DNA of 13,097 bases from an uncultured Erysipelotrichaceae bacterium (lineage in GTDB: Bacteria; Bacillota_I; Bacilli_A; RF39; UBA660), in NCBI GenBank assembly GCA_902797105.1, contig CADBRL010000110.1, positions 1 through 13,097 of the forward strand, read 5' to 3'. Positions 1 to 6,293 of this stretch are shown here, in pieces. A program made the translations under genes and the position numbers. The notes under the pieces were generated by a model, which was not told the DNA's origin, made no database searches, and was given only the letters and a program-made list of their open reading frames with translations. The stretch's first letter is position 1, and every line of letters starts with the position of its first letter.

Positions 1-255
1 AAAAAAGTAACAAACATAACATTTACACCAAAAGCTGAAGAACAATGTTTAAGTGTTGCATGTGCATCAATTATAAGTAGATATATATTCTTACGAGAAA
101 TGTATAAAATGAGTAAAGAAATAGGAAAAGAAATACCAAAAGGAGCTGGAACAAATGTTGATGAATTTGTTCAAGAACTAGTAAATAAAAAAGGCAAAGA
201 TATTTTAAACAATTATGTAAAATTAAATTTTAAAAATACTCAAAAAATTAAATAG
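1..255 (+). CDS. rnhC: RNase HIII, C-terminal part (5' end outside window)
   Basis: The first 84 codons in frame 1, ending in TAG, encode the C-terminal end of a type 2 RNase H. The segment VACASIISRYIFL matches the conserved A-V-A-x-A-S-I-I-x-R block of RNases HII/HIII. The following PKGAGTNVDEF and the terminal LNFKNTQKI fit HIII, which typically ends in 'hFKNt', better than HII. The family cleaves RNA in RNA-DNA hybrids such as R-loops and primers. The N-terminal TBP-like domain and the first acidic catalytic residues lie outside the window, so completeness cannot be judged. The gene converges on the minus-strand unit beginning at 298, with a strong hairpin between them. Confidence 0.85.
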   Translation, partial: KKVTNITFTPKAEEQCLSVACASIISRYIFLREMYKMSKEIGKEIPKGAGTNVDEFVQELVNKKGKDILNNYVKLNFKNTQKIK

Positions 256-258
256 ATA

Positions 259-285
259 AACCGGTATACTTAAAGTGTACCGGTT
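259..285. terminator. Bidirectional hairpin between convergent genes
   Basis: AACCGGTATACTT (259-271) pairs with AAGTGTACCGGTT (273-285), about 12 base pairs with one G-T wobble and a tiny loop. It sits 4 bases after the rnhC stop and 12 bases after the stop of the minus-strand gene. On the minus strand it is followed by a T-rich tract read from the end of rnhC. On the plus strand the tract is weak (ATTTAAAT). A shared terminator is the simplest reading. Confidence 0.75.
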
Positions 286-297
286 ATTTAAATAACA

Positions 298-1089
298 TTA
301 ATTTTGTTCACTTGATACCCAATAATAGTTATCTCCATCTTTTTGAAAAACATGTTTATATACAGTACCATATTTTCTCATAAAACTATAATTAATATCT
401 TTTTCAGCATCATATTTTTTACTACATTTATCATTCTTATCATTACTCATAAAACTTGTATAGCATTCATCATTTATTACTTTTAAGAAATAATCATATA
501 TAATTAATTTATCATCTTTTTTATAAGAATTCTTTATAGTTCTATATACGTGAGGTTCTCCCCCGATTGAATAAGTATATTTTTCTGATAATCCACAATA
601 ATAATAACCTTCACTATAATGACATACACTTACATTATCAAGTTTAAAACTTTCATCATTTTTAAGATCTTCCCCAAATATTTCTTTATACTTTTTATGT
701 ACATCATCTTTATTTATTTTAGATACAGTACATATATTTCCTTCATAATTATCTAAAGCAAATACCATATCATCTTTTAAAGTACATAAATTATTTTTTT
801 TATTTTTATCAAGTTTTACTTCTTCACCATTTTCATCCAAAAGATTATAAGATAAACATATTTTAGTAGTATTTTCTAAAGTATCCTTTGTAACTTTATC
901 TTTATTATACATAACTAAGCCATTACATCTTTCTAAATTACTATTACTAACATATTTATAAGCATCTATTACCATACTATTTTTAGAATTAATAGGTAAT
1001 CCTTTTTTTATAAGAAGTACTAATATAATCACCACTAAAATTACAATTATAATACTTAAAAATACAATTAACTTATCTTTCTTTTTCAT
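298..1089 (-). CDS. Membrane-anchored cysteine-rich protein of unknown function
   Basis: A 263-residue protein starting MKKKDKL, with one hydrophobic segment at about residues 8-28 and basic residues on both sides. This looks like an N-terminal anchor with the rest outside the cell. There is no lipobox cysteine after the segment. The exported part holds eight cysteines, two of them close together in VCHYSEGYYYCG, so disulfides or metal binding are possible. It is rich in Lys, Asp and Tyr. I do not recognise the family. ATG is preceded by AGAGG at a good distance. It lies 8 bases after the HTH gene on the same strand, so the two are probably co-transcribed, and it ends at the hairpin shared with rnhC. 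Confidence 0.75.
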   Translation of the reverse strand: MKKKDKLIVFLSIIIVILVVIILVLLIKKGLPINSKNSMVIDAYKYVSNSNLERCNGLVMYNKDKVTKDTLENTTKICLSYNLLDENGEEVKLDKNKKNNLCTLKDDMVFALDNYEGNICTVSKINKDDVHKKYKEIFGEDLKNDESFKLDNVSVCHYSEGYYYCGLSEKYTYSIGGEPHVYRTIKNSYKKDDKLIIYDYFLKVINDECYTSFMSNDKNDKCSKKYDAEKDINYSFMRKYGTVYKHVFQKDGDNYYWVSSEQN

Positions 1090-1097
1090 AATAACCT

Positions 1098-1868
1098 CTA
1101 TACTTTTCTAGTTTGAATTTCTGCCATTTTTTCAAACACTTCTGCAGCATTTTCAGTATTTATATCATTATAACCAAGTTCTCTTAGAGCTTGAATTTTA
1201 ACTGTACTAAGTTGTTGAGTTCTAGTTAATTTTTCTTCATTTTTTTGTTCTATTTCTTGAATAAATCTCTTATGACTTTCAGCTAGTTTACTTTTAGATG
1301 CACCACCATTATTATAAAGTGTTAATGCTGAATAAAGTATTCCTTCAAAGATAAATTGCTTATCTTCATCAAATTTATATTCTTCTGGTTTAATAAAACA
1401 ATTTGATTTAGCCATATACCCCATTATATATTTAATCTCAGGAACATTATCCATAGATTGTAACATATAATACATATATCTAATTGCACTACTTGCTTCA
1501 GGATCATTACCATCCAACTTTTCTTTAAGTAAAAAGATAAAATCATTTAAAAGATGTTTATTATCTTTAGTAAGACCATTCATATCAATATAAGCTTCAA
1601 TATTATTAGTTTGTTTAATTGCACTATTAAGTCTTTTTTCAACTTCCATTAAATAATTAGTATCAACGACAATACTATCTATGCTTTTCTTACTTCCATC
1701 TTTAATATCTAAAAGTTGTAAAAGTAATACTTTCTTTTCTTTAGGCCATTTATCTAAACTATCTAAAACTAAATAGTTATATACCATCTGACGGCTTACT
1801 CCCAAGTACTTTGCAAGTTTAACTTTTGAAAGCCCTAATTCTTGTAATAATTCATTTAATCTATCCAT
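1098..1868 (-). CDS. XRE-type helix-turn-helix protein
   Basis: 256 residues from ATG 1868 (MDRLNELLQEL). Residues about 10-40 form an XRE/Cro-like helix-turn-helix: LGLSKVKLAKYLGVSRQMVY has the usual 'LAKxLGVSRQxV' recognition helix. The remaining ~200 residues look mostly helical, with no recognised ligand or enzyme domain, so it may be a regulator with a private sensing or oligomerisation domain. A GTG at 1877 is in frame but sits only 2 bases from GAAGG; ATG 1868 lies 11 bases from it and is preferred. It has a clear promoter just upstream and is followed 8 bases later by the membrane-anchored cysteine-rich gene. The pair could be a regulator with its regulated surface protein, which is an inference. 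Confidence 0.75.
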   Translation of the reverse strand: MDRLNELLQELGLSKVKLAKYLGVSRQMVYNYLVLDSLDKWPKEKKVLLLQLLDIKDGSKKSIDSIVVDTNYLMEVEKRLNSAIKQTNNIEAYIDMNGLTKDNKHLLNDFIFLLKEKLDGNDPEASSAIRYMYYMLQSMDNVPEIKYIMGYMAKSNCFIKPEEYKFDEDKQFIFEGILYSALTLYNNGGASKSKLAESHKRFIQEIEQKNEEKLTRTQQLSTVKIQALRELGYNDINTENAAEVFEKMAEIQTRKV

Positions 1869-1901
1869 TTTTATCACTACCTTCTTTAACTTTACAGTTC
1901 A

Positions 1902-1930
1902 ATTATACATAACTTAACACTAAAAATCAA
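1902..1930 (-). promoter_or_regulatory. Promoter of the HTH / cysteine-rich gene pair
   Basis: On the minus strand, -35 TTGATT (1930-1925), a 17-base spacer and a perfect -10 TATAAT (1907-1902). It lies between the mnmA stop (1933) and the HTH start (1868), giving a leader of about 27 bases. The match is close to SigA consensus. Confidence 0.75.
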
Positions 1931-1932
1931 GA

Positions 1933-3045
1933 TTAATTGTGTAAATACCATAAATATTCATCATTATTTTTTAATGTTTCAATAAAACCACAGCCAAGAC
2001 ATTCTTCACCAAGATATAAAACACATGCTTGACCTGGAGTAACAGCCTTAACTTTCTCAGGATATTTAACTCTAATTTTGCCATCATCTAAGTATTCAAG
2101 TTCAACTGCATGGTCTTGATCCCTATATCTAAATTTAGCTGTACAAAAAGTTGGCCTTAAACTACTTATAAAATTAACATTATCTATAATACATTCATCA
2201 CTCATTAGGTATTTATTATCTTCACCAAAAGCTATATAAAGTATGTTCTTTTCTACATTCTTTCCACATACATAATGTCGCTCTAGATTTCCACTTATGC
2301 CAACATTTCTTCTTTGACCAATTGTATAATTCATAAGACCTGTATGTCTTCCAATAATTTCTTTAGTATCAACATCAACAATGTCACCAGGATTAGGTCT
2401 TAAATAATTTTCAATAAACTTTTGATAGTTTCTCTCACCTATAAAGCAAATACCGGTTGAGTCTTTCTTATGAGCAACATTTAAGTTATTTTCTTCAGCA
2501 ATCTTTCTAATTTCAGGTTTTGTATAATCACCAACTGGGAACAAAACATTATTTAAAGCTTCTCTTTTAACATCTGCCAAAAAGTAAGTTTGATCTTTAT
2601 TTAAATCAACTGCCCTTTTAAGTTTGCCATCTTCCATTCTTGCATAATGACCTGTTGCAATATAATCTGCCCCTAATCTTTTAGCTTCTTTAATAAATAA
2701 ATCAAACTTAATAAATTTATTACATAACATATCTGGATTTGGTGTTCTTCCTTTTTTTAATTCTTCTAGAAAGTAAGTAAATACATAATCCCAATATTCT
2801 TTAATAAAATCTATTCTATGAAGCTTAATACCTAATTTGTTACATAATTCTAAAGCATCATTATAATCTTTTTCTTGAGGACATATATCATTAAAATCAT
2901 TAGGATTTCCTAAAAAATCATTATTAATATTACTATCCCAATTACGCATAAAAAGGCCTTCAACTTCATAGCCTTGTTTTTGTAAAAGAAGAGCTCCTAC
3001 CGCAGAATCTACTCCTCCAGATATTCCAATAATTACTTTTTTCAT
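1933..3045 (-). CDS. mnmA: tRNA-specific 2-thiouridylase MnmA
   Basis: 370 residues from ATG 3045 (MKKVIIGISGGVDSAV). MnmA activates U34 of tRNA-Lys, -Glu and -Gln with ATP and inserts sulfur to give s2U. The N-terminal PP-loop is SGGVDS (residues 9-14). The two catalytic cysteines are C108 in NPDMLCNKFIKF and C200 in STGICFIGER. TGHYA (131-135) and DQTYFL (151-156) are also family motifs. Length matches the usual 360-375. GTG 3054 and ATG 3051 are in frame just upstream, but ATG 3045 gives the normal family N-terminus. No Shine-Dalgarno is visible before any of them. It follows the SpoIIM-like gene closely (23 bases from ATG 3045 to that stop), so translation may depend on the upstream gene. 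Confidence 0.95.
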   Translation of the reverse strand: MKKVIIGISGGVDSAVGALLLQKQGYEVEGLFMRNWDSNINNDFLGNPNDFNDICPQEKDYNDALELCNKLGIKLHRIDFIKEYWDYVFTYFLEELKKGRTPNPDMLCNKFIKFDLFIKEAKRLGADYIATGHYARMEDGKLKRAVDLNKDQTYFLADVKREALNNVLFPVGDYTKPEIRKIAEENNLNVAHKKDSTGICFIGERNYQKFIENYLRPNPGDIVDVDTKEIIGRHTGLMNYTIGQRRNVGISGNLERHYVCGKNVEKNILYIAFGEDNKYLMSDECIIDNVNFISSLRPTFCTAKFRYRDQDHAVELEYLDDGKIRVKYPEKVKAVTPGQACVLYLGEECLGCGFIETLKNNDEYLWYLHN

Positions 3046-3068
3046 AAACATCACGTAAATATTATAAC

Positions 3069-3644
3069 TTATTTTATTAGAAAATTAAAGATATTTATGA
3101 GTTTAACTCCACCAAAATATAAAATTATATCACTAATCATAATAATACCAATAAAAACTATACTCCTTTTCATAAACATAATTAAAGACTCTTTATTACT
3201 TTTTTTATAAACTAAATAATCTATTACACATTTAACTATCTTAAATAAATTAACACTAAATATAATAAATAATACTACAAATACTAATTTACTTATAATT
3301 ACATATAATACTCCGAATAGCATTCCTTTAATACCAAATATACATGTAATAGAACTTATTATAAAGCCTATGGTAAATCCGTTATAAAACATAAAGAATA
3401 TAACAAGTGGTCCTCCAATCAAAAAGATACTTAATATGAGTAATGTAGAAAGTATTACTAAATGTTGCATTAATATACTAATATTACTTGCATCAAAACT
3501 TTGTAAAAAGTTATTTATATTCAAAAATAATATTTCTTTCGTAGCTTCATCTAACATAATAACAAAAACTACTCCAGTTATAATACCTATAACTAAAACA
3601 ATACCCATAAATAAATATAATTTCTTACTTAAGCTTGTCCACAT
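3069..3644 (-). CDS. SpoIIM-like multi-pass membrane protein
   Basis: 191 residues from ATG 3644 (MWTSLSKKLYLF), strongly hydrophobic with about five membrane segments. It resembles the SpoIIM / DUF95 family in its layout: an N-terminal helix, a less hydrophobic loop with NINNFLQSF, then a core containing IFFMFYNGFTIGFI, where the N-G-x-x-x-G pattern is typical. In spore formers SpoIIM works with SpoIID and SpoIIP in engulfment; many non-sporulating Bacillota keep homologues of unknown role, and no other spore gene is seen here. GTG codons at 3656 and 3653 overlap the GTGGTG ribosome-binding site, so the ATG at 3644 is chosen. The next gene on the strand is mnmA, 23 bases on. Confidence 0.65.
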   Translation of the reverse strand: MWTSLSKKLYLFMGIVLVIGIITGVVFVIMLDEATKEILFLNINNFLQSFDASNISILMQHLVILSTLLILSIFLIGGPLVIFFMFYNGFTIGFIISSITCIFGIKGMLFGVLYVIISKLVFVVLFIIFSVNLFKIVKCVIDYLVYKKSNKESLIMFMKRSIVFIGIIMISDIILYFGGVKLINIFNFLIK

Positions 3645-3665
3645 TTCTATCACCACTTAATTATA

Positions 3666-3694
3666 TTGCAAATTTATTAAAATTATGATAAATT
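3666..3694 (+). promoter_or_regulatory. Possible promoter for the 30-codon membrane peptide
   Basis: -35 TTGCAA (3666-3671), a 17-base spacer and -10 TAAATT (3689-3694), about 27 bases before the AAGTGGTG ribosome-binding site. The match is moderate only, and the region is very AT-rich. Confidence 0.4.
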
Positions 3695-3727
3695 ATTTAT
3701 ATAAACAAAAGAAAGTGGTGAATTATT

Positions 3728-3820
3728 TTGAATAAAAAAGCACAAAAAATCGTAGTTTGGATTATGCTTCTAATCATGGTAGCAAGTGTAGTTGCTGGTA
3801 TAATTGCTTATATTATCTAA
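3728..3820 (+). CDS. Small single-span membrane protein (DUF4044-like)
   Basis: A 30-residue ORF starting at TTG 3728: a short basic head (NKKAQKI) followed by a hydrophobic span VVWIMLLIMVASVVAGIIAY. An AAGTGGTG ribosome-binding site lies 7 bases before the TTG, and an in-frame stop (TGA, 3719-3721) lies just upstream, so no longer start is possible. The pattern 'K-I-V-V-W-I-M-L' resembles the DUF4044 family of tiny membrane proteins in Bacilli, whose function is unknown. It is divergent from the SpoIIM-like gene. A toxin peptide is an alternative, but there is no antisense RNA opposite it. Confidence 0.6.
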   Translation: MNKKAQKIVVWIMLLIMVASVVAGIIAYII

Positions 3821-3853
3821 AATATTAAGCTATATTTTAAAGCAAAGAACTAT

Positions 3854-3882
3854 TTGACAAAAATTAATAGTTATGCTATTAT
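3854..3882 (+). promoter_or_regulatory. Promoter of small RNA 1
   Basis: Perfect -35 TTGACA (3854-3859), a 17-base spacer and -10 TATTAT (3877-3882). Transcription should start near A3889, at the first base of AGCAAA, the same place as in small RNA 2. Confidence 0.8.
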
Positions 3883-3888
3883 GTATAT

Positions 3889-3999
3889 AGCAAAGGAAAT
3901 TTGCATAAATTAAAATAGGAAACACTCAATTTTGAAGCGTTGAATGTCTACCTTATAAAATGTTTAGACATTTAGTCTTTGACTAAGTGTCATTTTTTT
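3889..3999 (+). ncRNA. Small RNA 1, candidate type I antitoxin (antisense to the peptide at 3990-4082)
   Basis: About 110 nt, with a promoter at its 5' end and an intrinsic terminator at its 3' end. From 5' to 3': a 5-bp hairpin GCAAA/TTTGC at the extreme end; a hairpin-forming segment with ACACTCAA (3922-3929) and TTGAATG (3940-3946); then the terminator GACATTTAGTC / GACTAAGTGTC (3967-3991) with a T run. Its 3' end overlaps the last codons and stop of the minus-strand hydrophobic ORF. ACACTCAA is exactly complementary to TTGAGTGT in that ORF's leader (4136-4129). Overlap at the terminator plus a second contact near the 5' end is how Fst/par-type RNAII antitoxins pair with RNAI. The antitoxin role is an inference from this layout. 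Confidence 0.7.
3967..3999 (+). terminator. Terminator of small RNA 1
   Basis: Stem GACATTTAGTC (3967-3977) / GACTAAGTGTC (3981-3991), 11 pairs with one G-T, loop TTT, followed by ATTTTTTT. On the other strand the hairpin lies at and just beyond the TGA of the candidate toxin, where its T tract is poor, so the toxin mRNA may read further into the antisense RNA. Confidence 0.85.
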
Positions 4000-4082
4000 A
4001 TTATAGTTATTAGTAAAATAACTAGGAATAAAATGGTACAAATAAAGTCAAGTACTCTTAAAATAAAGGTCTTATTCTTCAT
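3990..4082 (-). CDS. 30-residue hydrophobic peptide, candidate type I toxin
   Basis: ATG 4082 to TGA 3990 encodes 30 residues: MKNKTFILRVLDF, a hydrophobic span ICTILFLVILLITII and a KK tail. This is the typical form of membrane-acting type I toxins: short, one span, basic ends. The ribosome-binding site AGAGAGGAGG lies 9 bases before ATG. The 5' leader can pair AGGCTT next to the site with AAGACCT inside the ORF (one bulged A), which could hide the start codon, as in Fst-type mRNAs. It has its own promoter about 80 bases upstream and an antisense RNA converging on its 3' end. I do not see clear sequence identity to Fst, TxpA or Ldr, so the family is open. It is too short for routine gene finders. 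Confidence 0.65.
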   Translation of the reverse strand: MKNKTFILRVLDFICTILFLVILLITIIKK

Positions 4083-4161
4083 TGTATCAAGCCTCCTCTC
4101 TATTAATTAAAATAATAAGATTTGGCAGACACTCAACAATTGAATTATTTCCTATGAGAAA

Positions 4162-4190
4162 AGTATATCATAGGCGTTAGAATAAAGCAA
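4162..4190 (-). promoter_or_regulatory. Promoter of the candidate toxin peptide, with a palindrome over the -10 box
   Basis: On the minus strand, -35 TTGCTT (4190-4185), a 17-base spacer and -10 TATACT (4167-4162). The transcript would begin near 4155 and carry a ~75-base leader. An inverted repeat CCTATGA (4151-4157) / TCATAGG (4168-4174) brackets the -10 box and could be an operator. Confidence 0.6.
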
Positions 4191-4265
4191 GCATTATAAA
4201 CATATTTTAAGTTTATTTTTTTACTACATTTCATTATTTTTATTGATATTTTTAGCTATATTATA

Positions 4266-4294
4266 TTGACACATTATTTTAAAAACGTTAATAT
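4266..4294 (+). promoter_or_regulatory. Promoter of small RNA 2
   Basis: Perfect -35 TTGACA (4266-4271), a 17-base spacer and -10 TAATAT (4289-4294). The start is expected near A4301 of AGCAAA, matching small RNA 1. Confidence 0.8.
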
Positions 4295-4300
4295 ATATTT

Positions 4301-4404
4301 AGCAAATAAAGTTTGCATAAAATAAGAAACATTCAATTTGATACGTTGAATGCCTGCCTTGTATATGGTTAGACATTTAGTCAGAGACTAAATGTCTTTT
4401 TTTT
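4301..4404 (+). ncRNA. Small RNA 2, paralogue of small RNA 1 without a toxin gene opposite it
   Basis: About 104 nt, clearly homologous to small RNA 1. It has the same 5' hairpin GCAAA/TTTGC with a different loop, the same central hairpin (CATTCAA 4330-4336 / TTGAATG 4346-4352, now seven perfect pairs) and the same terminator stem (GACATTTAGTC / GACTAAATGTC, 4372-4396). It is followed by the tig terminator, with no minus-strand hydrophobic ORF after it. ACATTCAA (4329-4336) can still pair with TTGAGTGT of the toxin leader through one G-U, so it could silence the same toxin in trans or be a relic of a second locus. Confidence 0.7.
4372..4404 (+). terminator. Terminator of small RNA 2
   Basis: Perfect 11-bp stem GACATTTAGTC (4372-4382) / GACTAAATGTC (4386-4396), loop AGA, then eight T residues. 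Confidence 0.9.
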
Positions 4405-4409
4405 ATGCA

Positions 4410-4433
4410 AAGAAAAAAGGCTTTCTCAAGCCT
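4410..4433 (-). terminator. Terminator of tig
   Basis: On the minus strand, AGGCTT / AAGCCT (4433-4418) with a 4-base loop, directly after the tig stop codon and followed by a run of T. Confidence 0.85.
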
Positions 4434-4434
4434 C

Positions 4435-5679
4435 TTAGTTATTTTCTTTTAATATTTCTAATGCTTTATGCATCTTCATATCATATTCAATAACATCCAT
4501 TGAACCATAAGCTTTTAAAAGTTCAGCTTTATCTACACCATAAGATGCAGCAATTTCATTAGCTCTAGCTTCAACTTCTTCTTTAGTGAATTTTAAATCT
4601 TCTTTTTCTGCAATAGCTTCTAACATGAAACGATATTTAACACGTTTTTCAGCTTCTGGTTCCATTTGCTTATGTAAATCTTCTTCTTTAGTACCAGTTA
4701 TTTTCATAAATTCATTAAAATCCATACCTTGCATTTTTAATTGTTCAGCATATTGATTAATCATTCTATGAACTTCTTCATCTACGATTTCAGGATTAAT
4801 TTCTACTTTCATATTTTTAGCTGCAGCTTCTAAAACTTTATCCATAAATTCATCTTCTAAATGATGTTCTTTTTCATGAACTAATTCTTCTTTAACTTTA
4901 GCTTTTAAACCAGCTTCATCTTTAACATCTTCATATCCTAGATCTTCAAAGAAATCCTTATTAATTTCAGGTAAAACTCTTGTTTTAACTTCATTTACTG
5001 TAACAGTAAAAGTTACTTCTTTACCTTTTAATTCTTCAACATAGTTTTCTGGGAACTTAAGATTTAATTCTTTAGTTTCTCCAGCCTTCATTCCTACTAC
5101 GCCTTCTTCAAAACCAGGAATAAATGAATGACTTCCTATTTCTAGAGGATAATTTTCTCCTTTAGCACCTTCAACTTCTTTACCATCAACTACACCAGTA
5201 AAGCTAATAACTGCAGTATCACCTTTTACAACAGTGCCATCTTCTTTAACAACAACATCAGCCATATGACTTCTCATATGTTCAATTTCATGTTCAACTT
5301 CTTCATCAGTTACTTTAGCTTCTTCTTTTTTAACTTTTAAGTTTTTGTAATCCCCTAGAGTAACTTCTGGTTTAGTAATAATTGTAAATTTAAAAATAAC
5401 ATTTGTATCACTAATTCCAGTAACATCAACTTGTGGTTCAATAACTGGTATTAATTTTTCAGCATCTAATGCTTTTTTATATGCAACACTTATACAAGCA
5501 TCAATTGCATCAGCATATAATGACTCAATACCAAAATGTTTTAAATAAATTTCTTTACTTGCCATTCCTTTTCTAAAACCATCAATTTTAACTTCTTTGT
5601 TTTTCTTTTTAAATACAGCATCTAAAGCAGATACCCATTCATTTTCAAGTTTAATTTCAACTTCATGTACGTTTTTCAT
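4435..5679 (-). CDS. tig: Trigger factor (ribosome-associated chaperone and prolyl isomerase)
   Basis: 414 residues, slightly shorter than the usual ~425-430; about ten N-terminal residues are missing relative to typical homologues, but the start MKNVHEVEI is well supported by AAGGAAGG before ATG. The protein binds ribosomal protein L23 at the tunnel exit through the signature GFRKG (residues 34-38). The FKBP-type PPIase domain spans about 150-233 (GDTAVISFTG, IPGFEEGVVGMKAGE). The C-terminal helical substrate-binding arms follow. It has its own promoter immediately downstream of greA and its own terminator, so it is probably a single-gene unit. Confidence 0.96.
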   Translation of the reverse strand: MKNVHEVEIKLENEWVSALDAVFKKKNKEVKIDGFRKGMASKEIYLKHFGIESLYADAIDACISVAYKKALDAEKLIPVIEPQVDVTGISDTNVIFKFTIITKPEVTLGDYKNLKVKKEEAKVTDEEVEHEIEHMRSHMADVVVKEDGTVVKGDTAVISFTGVVDGKEVEGAKGENYPLEIGSHSFIPGFEEGVVGMKAGETKELNLKFPENYVEELKGKEVTFTVTVNEVKTRVLPEINKDFFEDLGYEDVKDEAGLKAKVKEELVHEKEHHLEDEFMDKVLEAAAKNMKVEINPEIVDEEVHRMINQYAEQLKMQGMDFNEFMKITGTKEEDLHKQMEPEAEKRVKYRFMLEAIAEKEDLKFTKEEVEARANEIAASYGVDKAELLKAYGSMDVIEYDMKMHKALEILKENN

Positions 5680-5704
5680 AAATACTTCCTTCCTTAACTA
5701 CTCT

Positions 5705-5733
5705 ATTATAATATAACTTCACTTATTTTACAA
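5705..5733 (-). promoter_or_regulatory. Promoter of tig
   Basis: On the minus strand, -35 TTGTAA (5733-5728), a 17-base spacer and -10 TATAAT (5710-5705). The -35 box directly follows the T tract of the greA terminator, so the two signals are packed together. Confidence 0.8.
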
Positions 5734-5765
5734 GAAAATAAGCTTAATTCCTTAGAATTTAAGCT
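5731..5765 (-). terminator. Terminator of greA
   Basis: On the minus strand, AGCTTAAATTC (5765-5755) pairs with GAATTAAGCT (5750-5741) with one bulged A, followed by TATTTTCTT. The hairpin includes the greA stop codon. Confidence 0.65.
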
Positions 5766-6226
5766 ATTTTTACAATTTTTATTGTATATCCACCATTTGG
5801 ACTAGCAACTTCAACTGCATCACCAATTTTATGTTTAAGAAGAGCTATACCTAGAGGTGATTCATTAGATATTTTATTATCAAATGGATCAGCTTCCATT
5901 GAACCTACTATTTTATATTCTTCTTCTTCGCCATCATCATAGCTTATTGTAACGGTTGAACCTAAACTAACTTCATTTTTGCCTTTATTATCAATAATTT
6001 CAGCATGTTCTAGTTTATATTCAAGTTCTTGAATTTTAGCTTCAATTATAGCTTGTTCATTTCTAGCTGCATCATAATCTGCATTTTCTGATAAGTCCCC
6101 TAGTGCTCTAGCTTCTTTTAATGCTTTAATTACTTCTGGACGACGAACATTTTTAAGTTCATTTAATTCACTTTCAGCTTCTAAGAAACCTTCAGCAGTC
6201 ATAATAAATGTATTTTCTTTTTTCAT
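5759..6226 (-). CDS. greA: Transcription elongation factor GreA
   Basis: 155 residues, the normal GreA length (~157). GreA enters the RNA polymerase secondary channel and stimulates cleavage of backtracked transcripts. The N-terminal coiled coil (about 1-77) carries at its tip GDLSENADYDAARNEQ (43-58), with the acidic D44 and E47 that coordinate the catalytic magnesium. The C-terminal FKBP-like domain contains ISNESPLGIALLKHKIGD. A strong AAAGGAG precedes the ATG. It has its own promoter overlapping the end of the U32 gene. In Bacillus the same neighbour order has udk between the U32 gene and greA; udk is absent here. Confidence 0.97.
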   Translation of the reverse strand: MKKENTFIMTAEGFLEAESELNELKNVRRPEVIKALKEARALGDLSENADYDAARNEQAIIEAKIQELEYKLEHAEIIDNKGKNEVSLGSTVTISYDDGEEEEYKIVGSMEADPFDNKISNESPLGIALLKHKIGDAVEVASPNGGYTIKIVKIA

Positions 6227-6264
6227 ATTTTTATCTCCTTTTTAATTTATTTTTACAGTTCATA

Positions 6265-6293
6265 ATCATACTATAAATTATCCGGTTTGTCAA
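6265..6293 (-). promoter_or_regulatory. Promoter of greA
   Basis: On the minus strand, perfect -35 TTGACA (6293-6288), a 17-base spacer and -10 TATGAT (6270-6265). The -35 box is inside the last codons of the U32 gene. Confidence 0.75.

Noticed and set aside
3436..3660. Plus-strand open frame of 74 codons
   Set aside because: Lies entirely opposite the SpoIIM-like membrane gene, has no ribosome-binding site and reads as the low-complexity complement of a hydrophobic protein.
3889..3999. Purine riboswitch (a GTCTACC segment resembles the J2/3 of that class)
   Set aside because: The flanking P2/P3 loop-loop elements are missing, and the RNA is a free-standing unit with its own promoter and terminator and no downstream gene on its strand.
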